Source: an uncultured Coriobacteriaceae bacterium (GTDB lineage: Bacteria; Actinomycetota; Coriobacteriia; Coriobacteriales; Atopobiaceae). Taken from it: a stretch of DNA of 53,050 bases. The stretch is taken from NCBI GenBank assembly GCA_902798915.1, contig CADBYM010000023.1, positions 1-53,050 of the forward strand, in the 5' to 3' direction. This document shows positions 8,468 through 17,509 of this stretch, piece by piece. The translations under genes and the position numbers were made by a program. Under the pieces are notes generated by a model. It was not told where the DNA came from. It saw nothing but the letters and a program-made list of their open reading frames with translations, and searched no databases. Each line of letters opens with the position of its first letter. Within the stretch, counting starts at the first letter, position 1.

Positions 8468-8504
8468 CGAAATCTTGCCTCCATCTCCATCGGACCAGCT
8501 TCGC

Positions 8505-9098
8505 TCAGAGGGCAGCCCCCCAGCAGACGTCTTCAAACAGACCGCCGCTGCGGACGTGCGCCAGCACCATGGGCAGCACGGTGAGCGCCCAAGGCGCAAA
8601 CAGTTCCGAATGTGTGGCGATGAGGCGGGCGAGCTTCTCCACCGAAACCCACCACAGGCAGTCAACCTCATCCAAGGAGGGGTGCAGCTCCCCCTCGCAC
8701 GCACCGACCATCACTTGGTCGTACTCAAACTCCACGAGTCCCCCGTCGAGCTCCGCGCGATAGACGAACCGCGCCACCTCTTGGAGCGACACCACCCGCG
8801 CACCAAGCTCCTCCCATGCACGACGCGCGAACGCATCCGCAGGAGTCTCCCCAGCACGTGGATGCGAGCAACAGGAGTTGCCCCACAGGCCTGCGCAGTG
8901 ATACTTCCCCGATGCCCTGCGCGCCAACAGGAACTCAAGCCCCGCCGAACCCATCCGCACAAACTGCAGGGAGAAGGCCCGATGCAGCATACCCTCACGA
9001 TGCACCTGCTCCTTTGAGGCGACGCCGACTTGCCGACCCAAGGCATCCACCAAGACGAGTTGGTCGTTCCGCGCGGGATCCATCTCCATGGCATCCAT
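8505..9098 (-). CDS. idi: Isopentenyl-diphosphate delta-isomerase, type 1
   Basis: 197 residues in a Nudix fold. Interconverts isopentenyl and dimethylallyl diphosphate in isoprenoid synthesis. The catalytic cysteine region reads LWGNSCCSHPRAGE (equivalent to the NSVCGHPQLGE segment of the E. coli enzyme), the Nudix-type acidic helix follows (AFARRAWEELG), and the second catalytic residue is the Glu in LVEFEYDQ. The start at 9098 was chosen because GAGAGGAG lies about 7 bases upstream; an upstream in-frame start at 9185 has no ribosome site. It sits between the aryl-CoA ligase and the truncated membrane protein with no obvious functional partner. Confidence 0.88.
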   Translation of the reverse strand: MDAMEMDPARNDQLVLVDALGRQVGVASKEQVHREGMLHRAFSLQFVRMGSAGLEFLLARRASGKYHCAGLWGNSCCSHPRAGETPADAFARRAWEELGARVVSLQEVARFVYRAELDGGLVEFEYDQVMVGACEGELHPSLDEVDCLWWVSVEKLARLIATHSELFAPWALTVLPMVLAHVRSGGLFEDVCWGAAL

Positions 9099-9165
9099 AT
9101 GCCGTCTCCTCTCGGGACCCAAAGTCACGCGGCCGCGCCTTGCTCGCACGACCGCGTACCCACCC

Positions 9166-10404
9166 CTAGTCGTAGCGCTCGTCAAAGACGCGCTTGGTCT
9201 TCTTCTCGCTGCGTGGCAACACGCCCAGTTCGACGATCTTTACGAGCGGTGTGAAGCCAATGCGATGCTTGACTCGGCGCGCGACCCTTCCACGCAGATC
9301 CTCCCAGTCGACCGAGCCGTTGGTCTCCACGTAGATGCGCATCGTGTCGCGGCCGTCCAGATGCGAGAGACGAATCTGGTATTCGCTCGAGAGCTCGGGG
9401 AACGTGCCCAAGATTTCCTCGATCTGCGCCGGGAAGACGTTGACGCCATGGATCTTCATCATGTCGTCCGAGCGTCCGGTGATGGTGTCGATGCGCGGAT
9501 GCTCGTTGTGTCCGCACGGACAGTCGCCGGGGATGATGCGCGAAAGGTCGTGGGTGCGGAAGCGGATGAGCGGCGCACCCTCCTTCACCAGCGTCGTGAG
9601 CACGATCTCGCCGGGTTCGCCGTCGGGCAGCACCTCGCCCGTAACGGGATCGATGATCTCCAGATAGACGTAGTCGCTCCACACGTGCATGCCGTGACCG
9701 TGCGCGCAGTTGATGCCGATACCTGGCCCGTACACCTCGGTGAGGCCGTAGATGTCGTAGTACTCGACGCCCAGCGAGTCGATGATGCGCTGCCGAATCT
9801 TCTCGCCCGATCGCTCGGAACCGGTGATGAGCTTCCGCAGGTGAATCTGGTCCTTGATGCCGCGCCGCTCGATTTCCTCTGCGAGCAGCAACGCGTAGCT
9901 TGCGGTCGCCGTAAGGACGGTCGCCTTCATGTCTATCATGAACTGTAGCTGCTTCTCGGTGTTGCCAGGACCCATGGGGATGGCCATCGCGCCAAGGCGC
10001 TCACAGCCGGCCTGGAAGCCGATTCCCGCCGTCCACAAGCCGTAGCCCGGCGTGATCTGCACGCGGTCCTCAGGCGTCACGCCCGCATACTCGTAACAAC
10101 GGGCAAACTGGATGGCCCAATCCTCCACGTCCTTTTGCGTATAGGGAATGATCACGGGCGTGCCGGTGGTACCCGATGACGAGTGGATGCGCACGATCTC
10201 GCTCTCCGTCACCGCAGACAGACCCAGGGGATACGCATCGCGCAGGTCCTGCTTCTCTGAGAAGGGCAAGGCAAGAAAGTCCTCGACGGACGAGACGCCA
10301 GTGATGCCGGCCTCCCTGAGCCGCCTCCCATAGAAGTTGTCGGACGAAATCAGACGCTGAACCTGAGTGTTGACCTGCTGAAGCTGAGCATCGCTTATCT
10401 GCAT
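9166..10404 (-). CDS. paaK: Phenylacetate-CoA ligase family protein (aryl-acid AMP-forming ligase)
   Basis: 412 residues, close to the usual PaaK length. Activates aryl acids to CoA thioesters with ATP to AMP, or acts in reverse. ANL-superfamily motifs are present: SSSGTTGTPVIIPYT (P-loop, near residue 95), YGLTEVYGPGIG (near 240), HDLSRII, and the C-terminal GRSDDMMKIHGVNVFPAQIEE hinge/C-domain region. The start at 10404 follows an AAGGG motif; the frame remains open upstream without a ribosome site. Neighbouring iorBA make aryl-acetyl-CoA from aromatic 2-oxo acids, so this enzyme probably handles the same aryl-acetate/aryl-acetyl-CoA pool (indoleacetate, phenylacetate). Confidence 0.88.
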   Translation of the reverse strand: MQISDAQLQQVNTQVQRLISSDNFYGRRLREAGITGVSSVEDFLALPFSEKQDLRDAYPLGLSAVTESEIVRIHSSSGTTGTPVIIPYTQKDVEDWAIQFARCYEYAGVTPEDRVQITPGYGLWTAGIGFQAGCERLGAMAIPMGPGNTEKQLQFMIDMKATVLTATASYALLLAEEIERRGIKDQIHLRKLITGSERSGEKIRQRIIDSLGVEYYDIYGLTEVYGPGIGINCAHGHGMHVWSDYVYLEIIDPVTGEVLPDGEPGEIVLTTLVKEGAPLIRFRTHDLSRIIPGDCPCGHNEHPRIDTITGRSDDMMKIHGVNVFPAQIEEILGTFPELSSEYQIRLSHLDGRDTMRIYVETNGSVDWEDLRGRVARRVKHRIGFTPLVKIVELGVLPRSEKKTKRVFDERYD

Positions 10405-10532
10405 GAAAAACCCTTTCCTCAAGCATTCGAACGCTGGAGCGGTGCCCCAGCGTCCTAGCATCATACGCCAAGTCTGGCGATTGTCTTACGCAAGTGCTCG
10501 TCACGTAACCGGCACGTTATGCGAGCCATGCG

Positions 10533-11981
10533 CTACACGAACAGCAGCACATATTCCGCCAGCACGTAGCCAGCGGCCAGAATGACGAACGTCTGTAGGA
10601 TGGCGCGCCATTGCGCCGCAAGCAGGCCGATGAACTCGCGCAGAAATGCGTTTGGCCAGAAGTAGGCCTTGGTCTTGCTGCCCATGCCCTCCACGACCAT
10701 GCCCGCCTCATGCGCACACACATAGCCACGGAACACGTGGTAGTTGGTAGTCGAGAAGCCCACGCGCACCTCGTCCACGTCACATCCCGCATGACGCTCG
10801 ATTACCTCGCGCGAGAATGCCATGTTCTGCCTCGTGGTCTCTGAGCGGTCCTCGAGGACGATGCGCTCGGGGGCGACACCCTTCTCGACCAAGTAGTTGC
10901 GCATGCTCTGCGCTTCGCTCATCACCTCGTCGGGACCTTGCCCGCCACTTGGCACAAACGTCGCAGGGGGATCCCCCCCAGACACCCGGACCTCGTCAAA
11001 CTCCCAGGCCCGATCCACACGACCGGCCAGAAGCGGACTTGGCGTACCATCGGGTCGTATGCCACATCCGAGAATCACGAGGTAGTCGACCGCATGACGC
11101 GGCGTATGACGCGAAGCAAGCCACGCGCATGCCATCGTGGAGAGCAACAGGCACTCGCCATACGATAATCCCACGGCGAATATGCTGTCGACAATGCGGA
11201 TGACTTCGAAGGACTCGAAGAATCCCGCAAGTATGCTCGTGAAGCTGAACCACAGCATGCATACCGCCGCAAAGAATACGCTTACGGCAATGCCCAAGAG
11301 GTTCACGGGCCTCAGACCCTCATGACGGATGAGCGAGACGTTGCTCGCGGAAACCAGCAAGCAAAGCAATGCCATGGGAAAGAGCGTGAGAAGCGCGAAG
11401 TATTGCACGGTATCCGTCAGCCCTGATGCAAGGTGAGAAAAGGTAAAGAGGCTTCCCCGTACGAGAAGGAATACCAGTATGGCAAACTCATACAGGCAGA
11501 AGAGCAGAGCGCCGCCACTGGCAACCATCTCGTACCCGTACCACGCATTGCGCCACAAGTGAATCATCACACTCGCGAAGAGCACGATGAGCACGGCGAC
11601 GAAGATGCAAGCACTTACATGGATGGCTTCCCAACCGCTGAAGTTCACGCCACCCTCGAAGATGGCGTTGTCCCGCACGCGCAGCACCCACATGTCGAGG
11701 GCGTCCGGTGTGCCTGCCGACGCTTCCACCTCTCCGTCACCAACGGCATGGAAGGTCACTCGCATGTGGCCCGCCTCGTCCTGGGAAACGGAGATGACTT
11801 CCACCACGCCCGGCTTACTAAGTGTGACATCGGAGGAAGAGAGCACTTGTCCCACGTGTGGCAGGAAGCCACGTGCCTCGTACGTATCGGCAACCGACCG
11901 GATGTAGACGCGCGACGCAATGACGAGAATCACGAGTACCGGCAACAGGACCCAAAAGCGACGCCAGATTCCTTTGTTCAT
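10533..11981 (-). CDS. Multi-spanning membrane protein with C-terminal DUF218 (YdcF/SanA-like) domain
   Basis: 482 residues. An N-terminal hydrophobic helix, a ~90-residue extracytoplasmic stretch, then five or six membrane helices (about residues 120-295) lead into a DUF218 domain marked by YLVILGCGIRPDG, PLLAGRVDRA, FVPSGGQGPDE and EDRSETTRQNM. A last helix lies at the C-terminus. DUF218 proteins such as SanA and ElyC have been linked to envelope integrity, but the reaction is not established. AGAGGGG precedes the ATG. It is placed between the aryl-CoA ligase and iorB on the same strand with short gaps, which need not mean a shared function. Confidence 0.8.
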   Translation of the reverse strand: MNKGIWRRFWVLLPVLVILVIASRVYIRSVADTYEARGFLPHVGQVLSSSDVTLSKPGVVEVISVSQDEAGHMRVTFHAVGDGEVEASAGTPDALDMWVLRVRDNAIFEGGVNFSGWEAIHVSACIFVAVLIVLFASVMIHLWRNAWYGYEMVASGGALLFCLYEFAILVFLLVRGSLFTFSHLASGLTDTVQYFALLTLFPMALLCLLVSASNVSLIRHEGLRPVNLLGIAVSVFFAAVCMLWFSFTSILAGFFESFEVIRIVDSIFAVGLSYGECLLLSTMACAWLASRHTPRHAVDYLVILGCGIRPDGTPSPLLAGRVDRAWEFDEVRVSGGDPPATFVPSGGQGPDEVMSEAQSMRNYLVEKGVAPERIVLEDRSETTRQNMAFSREVIERHAGCDVDEVRVGFSTTNYHVFRGYVCAHEAGMVVEGMGSKTKAYFWPNAFLREFIGLLAAQWRAILQTFVILAAGYVLAEYVLLFV

Positions 11982-12041
11982 CGATTCCCCTCTGCGTAGG
12001 CTTGCATGCAGGTTCGACTATACATGCGACCCGAGGGTTCA

Positions 12042-12623
12042 TCACGCATAGGTGAGCGCACGCTCGTTGAGTTCCCACAGCTTCTGGGGAAGACGCTTAT
12101 GAATGGCCGTCCGCAGGTCCTCAACCGAGAGTCCGAGGCCGCCCGCACGAGCGGCCGCGCCCAGCAACACGACGTTCAGGCACTTCGCGAATCCAAGATC
12201 CTCGGTGGCACGATCGGCGTCCACCTCCACGAGGTTATCCACTCGCGCACGAAGATGACCCAAGATGGCGTCGAGGTCGTATGCGGGACCGCCCGTCATG
12301 GCGCTCACCGGAACCACGGGGCGCGTGCTCACCACCACACAGCCGCCTCGCCTGAGGAACGACAGCTGTCGCACGGCCTCAGCCGGCTCGAAGGCGATGA
12401 TGAGGTCGGCAGACCCACGCGCCATGAGGGGGCTTGCCGAGGCCTGGCCCAGACGAACGTGGGAGAAGACGCTCCCGCCGCGCTGGGCCATGCCGATGGT
12501 CTCGGCCGTCTTTACTGCCAGGCCGCGCTCCATGGCAGCGGTGGCGATGAGCTTGGAGGCCAGGATGGTGCCCTGCCCACCAACGCCACAGAGAATGACG
12601 TTCGTGCCCTTGTTTGCGCTCAC
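12042..12623 (-). CDS. iorB: Indolepyruvate ferredoxin oxidoreductase, beta subunit
   Basis: 193 residues of the pyruvate ferredoxin oxidoreductase gamma-type fold, with VILCGVGGQGTILAS at the N-terminus and ETIGMAQRGGSVFSHVR near residue 45. Together with IorA it oxidatively decarboxylates aromatic 2-oxo acids (indolepyruvate, phenylpyruvate, hydroxyphenylpyruvate) to aryl-acetyl-CoA while reducing ferredoxin. It begins at a GTG that overlaps the iorA stop codon by 4 bases (GTGA), so translation is coupled and subunit stoichiometry is likely kept equal. Confidence 0.92.
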   Translation of the reverse strand: MSANKGTNVILCGVGGQGTILASKLIATAAMERGLAVKTAETIGMAQRGGSVFSHVRLGQASASPLMARGSADLIIAFEPAEAVRQLSFLRRGGCVVVSTRPVVPVSAMTGGPAYDLDAILGHLRARVDNLVEVDADRATEDLGFAKCLNVVLLGAAARAGGLGLSVEDLRTAIHKRLPQKLWELNERALTYA

Positions 12624-14485
12624 AGGCGCTCACCTCCCGAAATCGCACCAGTCGGACACACCTGCTCGCAGAGTGTGCAGCCCGTGCAGAGCGACGGGTC
12701 GATGCGCACCTTCCCGTCCGCCGGTACGAGCGCCGGGCATCCCAGCTCACGAACGCAGCGCAGGCAACCGACGCAGGTGGTATGGTCAACGGCGCTTCGT
12801 GCGTGGGGTCGTGCGAGAACCACGCAGGGACTCTTGAAGATGATGGCCTTGACGCCCGGCTCGGATGCCACGCGTCGTACCGTCTGCACCGCGAGCTCGT
12901 GCTCCAGAGGATTGACCGTCTCCACCGTGGTGAGGCCAATGCCACGTAGAACTCCCTCGATGCTCACCGCCTGAACCATCTCGCCCATCATGGTGCGCCC
13001 CGTACCCGGATGCGGCTGGTGGCCCGTCATGGCGGTCGTCGAGTTGTCGAGTACGACGAGCGTGAGGTTGGCCTGATTGTAGTAGGCATTGATCACACCG
13101 GTGATGCCACTGGCAAAGAACGTCGAGTCACCCACAAAGGCAAAGCACGTGGTATCGGGCTCGACGTGGAACACACCCTGAGCGATGCCGATGCCAGCAC
13201 CCATGCACAGGCACGTGTCAACCATGTCGAGCGGAGCGGCATTGCCGAGCGTATAGCAACCGATGTCACCGCAAAAGATGGTCTTTCGCCCACGCATGGC
13301 ACGCTTGACGGCATAGAAGCTCGCGCGATGCGGACATCCGGCGCACAGCACCGGTGGCCTCACCGGCAGCTGCGGGGATGCTTCCTCGGGGATAGTCCCC
13401 TTTGGGTCGCTCTGCTCCGCAGAGGCCGCCGGCCCATGCGCTTGCAAGAAGCGGGAGATTGCATCCGCCACGGTATCGGGAGTATTCTCGCCCGACGGAG
13501 CGATGTCGCCCGTGAGTTTGCCTCGTATCCGCACGTCGAGGCTGTGCTTGCCGCAAACCTCAATGAGCGCATGCTCGATGACGGGGTCGAGCTCTTCCAC
13601 ACAGAGAACCTCATCGAGCCCCCGCAGGAACTCGACTGCCTGGCGCTCGGGGAAGGGATACGGCGTCCCCACGCGCAGCAGGCGCGGACGGTTCTCCGCG
13701 TCGAGGCAGTCGCGCACATAGGTATAGCTGATTCCCTGCGTTGCTATGCCAACACGACGTTTCGCGGTCGCGCACTCCCCCGTCTCGGTTGCCACGAAGT
13801 TGTATGGCGAGTCAGAAAGCTCGTCTGCCAAACCGGCGTTGCGCTCCTCTATGCATGCATGGGCGGCCACCGAGAGGCGCGGGAAGATGACCCAGCGCAA
13901 GGGATCCTTGACGAATCCATCGGCTGCGTGGACACGCCATTCCTCGGGATCGAGCACCTCCATGGACTCGTAGCCATGGTCCACGCGCGTGGTGGGCCGC
14001 AATATGACGGGTGTGCCATATTGCTCCGAAATCTCGAAGGCATCTTGAATCATGGCATAGGCCTCGTTCGGGGTCGAAGGATCGAGCACGGGAACCTTCG
14101 AGAATCCCGCGAACGTTCGCGTGTCCTGCTCCGTCTGGCTCGATATGGGACCTGGGTCGTCGGCCACCAGAATGACCATGCCACCCTTGACACCGATATA
14201 CTCCAAGCTCATCAGTGGGTCCGACGCCACGTTAAGGCCGACCTGCTTGCAGGTTACGAGTGTCCGCGCACCCGCATACGCCGCGCCCGCCGCAACCTCC
14301 ATGGCGGCCTTCTCGTTGACGGACCACTCGACGTACACGCGCCCGGGTGCATCCGCCCTGTGCTTGGCTACCCCCTCGAGCACCTCGGTTGATGGTGTGC
14401 CGGGATACCCCGCCACCACCTGGACGCCAGCGGCAAGTGCCCCCAACGCGATTGCCTCGTTACCCATTAAGAACTCTGTATGCAT
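12620..14485 (-). CDS. iorA: Indolepyruvate ferredoxin oxidoreductase, alpha subunit
   Basis: 621 residues, the usual length. The order is: pyruvate-ferredoxin oxidoreductase N-terminal domain (GNEAIALGALAAGVQVVAGYPGTP-type start), a central domain, a thiamine-diphosphate-binding domain (FCGDIGCYTLG, FVGDSTFFASGITG, LDNSTTAMTGHQPHPG) and two C-terminal [4Fe-4S] clusters (CVGCLRCVRELGCPALVP and CTGCTLCEQVCP). GAGGAGAG precedes the ATG. Reduced ferredoxin made here could be spent by the hydrogenase encoded at 23-31 kb. In Coriobacteriia such as Olsenella this enzyme type fits the known formation of indoleacetate and related aryl acids. Confidence 0.94.
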   Translation of the reverse strand: MHTEFLMGNEAIALGALAAGVQVVAGYPGTPSTEVLEGVAKHRADAPGRVYVEWSVNEKAAMEVAAGAAYAGARTLVTCKQVGLNVASDPLMSLEYIGVKGGMVILVADDPGPISSQTEQDTRTFAGFSKVPVLDPSTPNEAYAMIQDAFEISEQYGTPVILRPTTRVDHGYESMEVLDPEEWRVHAADGFVKDPLRWVIFPRLSVAAHACIEERNAGLADELSDSPYNFVATETGECATAKRRVGIATQGISYTYVRDCLDAENRPRLLRVGTPYPFPERQAVEFLRGLDEVLCVEELDPVIEHALIEVCGKHSLDVRIRGKLTGDIAPSGENTPDTVADAISRFLQAHGPAASAEQSDPKGTIPEEASPQLPVRPPVLCAGCPHRASFYAVKRAMRGRKTIFCGDIGCYTLGNAAPLDMVDTCLCMGAGIGIAQGVFHVEPDTTCFAFVGDSTFFASGITGVINAYYNQANLTLVVLDNSTTAMTGHQPHPGTGRTMMGEMVQAVSIEGVLRGIGLTTVETVNPLEHELAVQTVRRVASEPGVKAIIFKSPCVVLARPHARSAVDHTTCVGCLRCVRELGCPALVPADGKVRIDPSLCTGCTLCEQVCPTGAISGGERL

Positions 14486-14616
14486 GTTCTCTCCTCACCA
14501 CGAAGGATATGGTAACGCTTTCCCGCATCGCCTGCCACAAGGCTTGCCGCAGCGAGGAGAAAGAGTCATTGACCTAGACCCTCGTGTGACACATGACCTC
14601 ATCCCCTTGCGACCTA

Positions 14617-14645
14617 GGGGCGTCGACCGAACTGGTCGACGCCCC
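14617..14645 (-). terminator. Hairpin downstream of valS
   Basis: A perfect 12-bp stem (14617-14628 with 14634-14645) and a 5-base loop lie 27 bases beyond the valS stop codon. No clear T-tract follows on the minus strand, so termination is likely but not certain. Confidence 0.6.
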
Positions 14646-14672
14646 CGATTCAAAGTCGGCAAGGAATCACCG

Positions 14673-17357
14673 CTACGACAGGTCCTTGAGCTGCTCCTTG
14701 AGCTGCTCCATCGCGCGCTCTAGCTCTGCGCGCTGCTCGCGCTTCTTTGCGATGACGTCGGCCGAGGCCTTCGCGACGAAGCCGGGGTTGCCAAGCGTGC
14801 GCACGATGCCGCCGAGCTGCTTCTCTGCCTTCGCGACCTCCTTGAGCAGACGCTTCGCCTCGGCCTCAAGGTCTACGAGGCCACCGAGCGAGACGAACAC
14901 CTGCAGGTCGCCATCCACGATGGAAATGGAGGCCTTGGGCTTCTGCACATCCGCGCCGACCATAAGCTCTCCGGCGCGACCGACGCTTCGCACGAAGTCG
15001 CGCTGGCTCGCGAGCGCCTTCGCATCCGCGGCACTTGTCCTCACCGTCACGTCAAGCACGGTCTTCGGCGACAGACGGTAACGTGCCCTCGTGGAGCGCA
15101 CGGCCGAGATCACACGACGCGCGAGATCGAAGACGCGCTCGGCATCCTCGTTGACGAAGCCGCGTAGATCGTTGGGGTTCGGCCACGAAGCAAGCATGAG
15201 GAACTCCGCGTCATGCGCGTCAAGCCCGCTCGCGGGCAAGGCATCCCATACGCTCTCTGTGACGAAGGGCATGACCGGGTGGAGCAGTCGCATGCTGACG
15301 TCGAGCACATAGACGAGGTTGCGCTGCACCTGCAGACGCTCCTCGGGCGTACCGTCGAGCAAGCGGCCCTTGCACAGCTCGATGTACCAGTCGCATACCT
15401 CGTTCCAGAAGAACGCCTGGATGGAGCGGGCGTAGTCCCCGAAGGCATAGGCCTCAAGCTGTTCGGTCGCCTCCGCGCACACGCGTGCGAGACGGCTCAG
15501 CATCCATTGATCCTCCGGCGTCTCGGCAACGGGAGCTCCCGGCTCGTAGCCTTCGAGGTTCATCTGGACGAAGCGGCTTGCGTTCCAGATCTTCGTCACG
15601 AAGGAGCGCGCCTGCTCGGTACGCGGGGAGTCGATGAGCTCGTGGGTCTTCTTGTCGATGTTCGCGTCAAACTTGACGTCCTGGTTGCCCGTCACGAGCG
15701 TGAGGAGCCCGAAGCGCATCGCGTCGGCGCCGTACTTGGCCATGAGGTCCATCGGATCGACGCCGTTGCCCTTCGACTTGCTCATGCGGCTGCCGTCTTT
15801 GGCGAGGATTGTCGCATAGATGTACACGTCATGGAATGGTACCTCGTCGCAGAAGTACAGCGAACTCATGATCATGCGCGCCACCCAAAGCGCGATGATG
15901 TCGCGCGCCGTCACGAGCACCTTGGTGGGATGGTGCCCCTCCATCTGCTCCGGATGTTCGGGCCATCCCTGCGTCGCAAAGGTCCACAGCTGCGAAGAGA
16001 ACCAAGTGTCGAGCACATCCTCGTCTTGGCGGACCTTGGCTCCGCAGTGCGGGCACACGTCGACGTCCTCCATGAGGGCGTCCTCCCAACCGCACTCCTC
16101 ACACGTGAAGACGGGAATGCGATGGCCCCACCAGAGCTGGCGACTGATGCACCAGTCCTTGAGGTTCTCCATCCACGTGAGGTAGGTCTGTGTCCAGCGC
16201 GCGGGATGGAACTTGACCTCGCCGGTGTTGACGACCTCGGTCGCGCGTTCCTTGAGCTTGTCTACGGCCACGAACCATTGCTCGGAAAGCCACGGCTCGA
16301 GCGTAGAGTCGCAGCGGTAGCAGTGCATGACGGAGTGCTGGTGCTCGTCGACGTCACCAAGGAGGCCGTGTTCCTCGAACCAGTTGACCACGGCGATGCG
16401 GCACTCGTCGCGATTCATGCCGCTGAACTCGCCGTAGCCATCGACGACTACCGCGTGCTCGTCAAAGATGTTGATCTGCTCAAGCTCATGTGCCTGACCC
16501 ATGGCGTAGTCGTTGGGGTCATGCGCGGGCGTTACCTTGACGAAGCCCGTACCAAAGCCCGCGTCTACATGCCAGTCGCTGAAGATGGGAATCTCGCGAT
16601 TGACGATGGGTAGCATGACCGTCTTGCCCACGAACTTTGCCTTCTCGGGGTCCTCGGGGCTCACGGCGATGCCGGTGTCACCGAGCATGGTCTCGGGTCG
16701 TGTGGTTGCCACCTCGATGTACTCCACGCCATCGACCGGCTCGGTGAGCGGGTAACGCAGGTGCCAGAGGTGGCCCTTCTCGTCCTGATACTCCGCCTCG
16801 TCGTCGCTGATGGCGGTACAGCAACTCGGGCACCAGTTGACGATGCGCTTGCCGCGATAGATAAGGCCGTCATGGTACCAGTCCACGAACACCTTGCGCA
16901 CCGCCTTGGCGTACTCCTCGCTCATGGTGAACTTCTCGTCCGCGAAGTCGATGGAGCAGCCCATGCGCTTGATCTGCTGCACGATGATGCCGCCGTACTC
17001 TCGGCGCCAATCCTGACACGCCTCGAGAAACTTCTCGCGCCCGATCTCCAGGCGGGAGATGCCCTCCTCCTTGAGCTTCTTGTCTACCTTTGTCTGGGTG
17101 GCGATACCCGCATGGTCGGTGCCCAGAATCCAGCGTGTCGACTTGCCGCGCATGCGTGAGAAGCGCACGTAGGTGTCCTGGATGGTGTCGTCCATGGCGT
17201 GACCCATGTGCAGGACGCCCGTCACGTTTGGCGGCGGAATGACCACGGTACAGTCCTCGTTGCCCTCGCTGCGCTCATAGCAGCCCGCCTCAATCCACCG
17301 CTCGACGAGCTCAGGCTCGCTCATCTGAGGGTCATACGTCTTTGGCATCTCTTTCAC
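14673..17357 (-). CDS. valS: Valine-tRNA ligase
   Basis: 894 residues, normal length. Charges tRNA-Val and edits mischarged threonine. The class I signature HMGH lies at about residues 50-53, RMSKSKGNG at about 555, with the large CP1 editing domain between them, a zinc-ribbon-like insertion (CEECGW and CPHCGAK), an anticodon-binding domain, and a C-terminal coiled-coil arm (EAEAKRLLKEVAKAEKQLGG). I favour the GTG at 17357 because GGTGG sits 5 bases upstream; an ATG three codons later (17348) is possible. No T-box leader can be recognised upstream; that space is filled by a nested hairpin. Confidence 0.95.
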   Translation of the reverse strand: MKEMPKTYDPQMSEPELVERWIEAGCYERSEGNEDCTVVIPPPNVTGVLHMGHAMDDTIQDTYVRFSRMRGKSTRWILGTDHAGIATQTKVDKKLKEEGISRLEIGREKFLEACQDWRREYGGIIVQQIKRMGCSIDFADEKFTMSEEYAKAVRKVFVDWYHDGLIYRGKRIVNWCPSCCTAISDDEAEYQDEKGHLWHLRYPLTEPVDGVEYIEVATTRPETMLGDTGIAVSPEDPEKAKFVGKTVMLPIVNREIPIFSDWHVDAGFGTGFVKVTPAHDPNDYAMGQAHELEQINIFDEHAVVVDGYGEFSGMNRDECRIAVVNWFEEHGLLGDVDEHQHSVMHCYRCDSTLEPWLSEQWFVAVDKLKERATEVVNTGEVKFHPARWTQTYLTWMENLKDWCISRQLWWGHRIPVFTCEECGWEDALMEDVDVCPHCGAKVRQDEDVLDTWFSSQLWTFATQGWPEHPEQMEGHHPTKVLVTARDIIALWVARMIMSSLYFCDEVPFHDVYIYATILAKDGSRMSKSKGNGVDPMDLMAKYGADAMRFGLLTLVTGNQDVKFDANIDKKTHELIDSPRTEQARSFVTKIWNASRFVQMNLEGYEPGAPVAETPEDQWMLSRLARVCAEATEQLEAYAFGDYARSIQAFFWNEVCDWYIELCKGRLLDGTPEERLQVQRNLVYVLDVSMRLLHPVMPFVTESVWDALPASGLDAHDAEFLMLASWPNPNDLRGFVNEDAERVFDLARRVISAVRSTRARYRLSPKTVLDVTVRTSAADAKALASQRDFVRSVGRAGELMVGADVQKPKASISIVDGDLQVFVSLGGLVDLEAEAKRLLKEVAKAEKQLGGIVRTLGNPGFVAKASADVIAKKREQRAELERAMEQLKEQLKDLS

Positions 17358-17413
17358 GATCGCCACCTTCTCTAGACAACAATGCGGTATAGGATAACAC
17401 ACGACCCCGATGA

Positions 17414-17486
17414 CGCGTTTGGGACAGCCCCCTTTGCGGCGCCTCCACTTTGTGGAGATGCAGCAAAGGGGGCTGTCCCAAACGCG
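17414..17486. repeat. 24-bp perfect inverted repeat with a second hairpin nested in its loop
   Basis: Outer arms 17414-17437 and 17463-17486 are perfectly complementary over 24 bases. Within the 25-base loop, CTCCAC and GTGGAG (17443-17448, 17452-17457) form a second hairpin, so the whole could fold as a forked structure. It lies between the end of the coiled-coil gene and the valS start, both on the minus strand, so a transcript of valS starting further upstream would have to cross it. It shares the GGGACAGCCCCCTTT core with hairpins near 2975 and 48179. Confidence 0.85.
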
Positions 17487-17509
17487 CCGCGACGACTCTC
17501 AGTACGAGC

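Noticed and set aside
17358..17509. T-box leader ahead of valS
   Set aside because: No specifier stem or T-box consensus found; the space is taken by a nested perfect hairpin and the end of the preceding gene.
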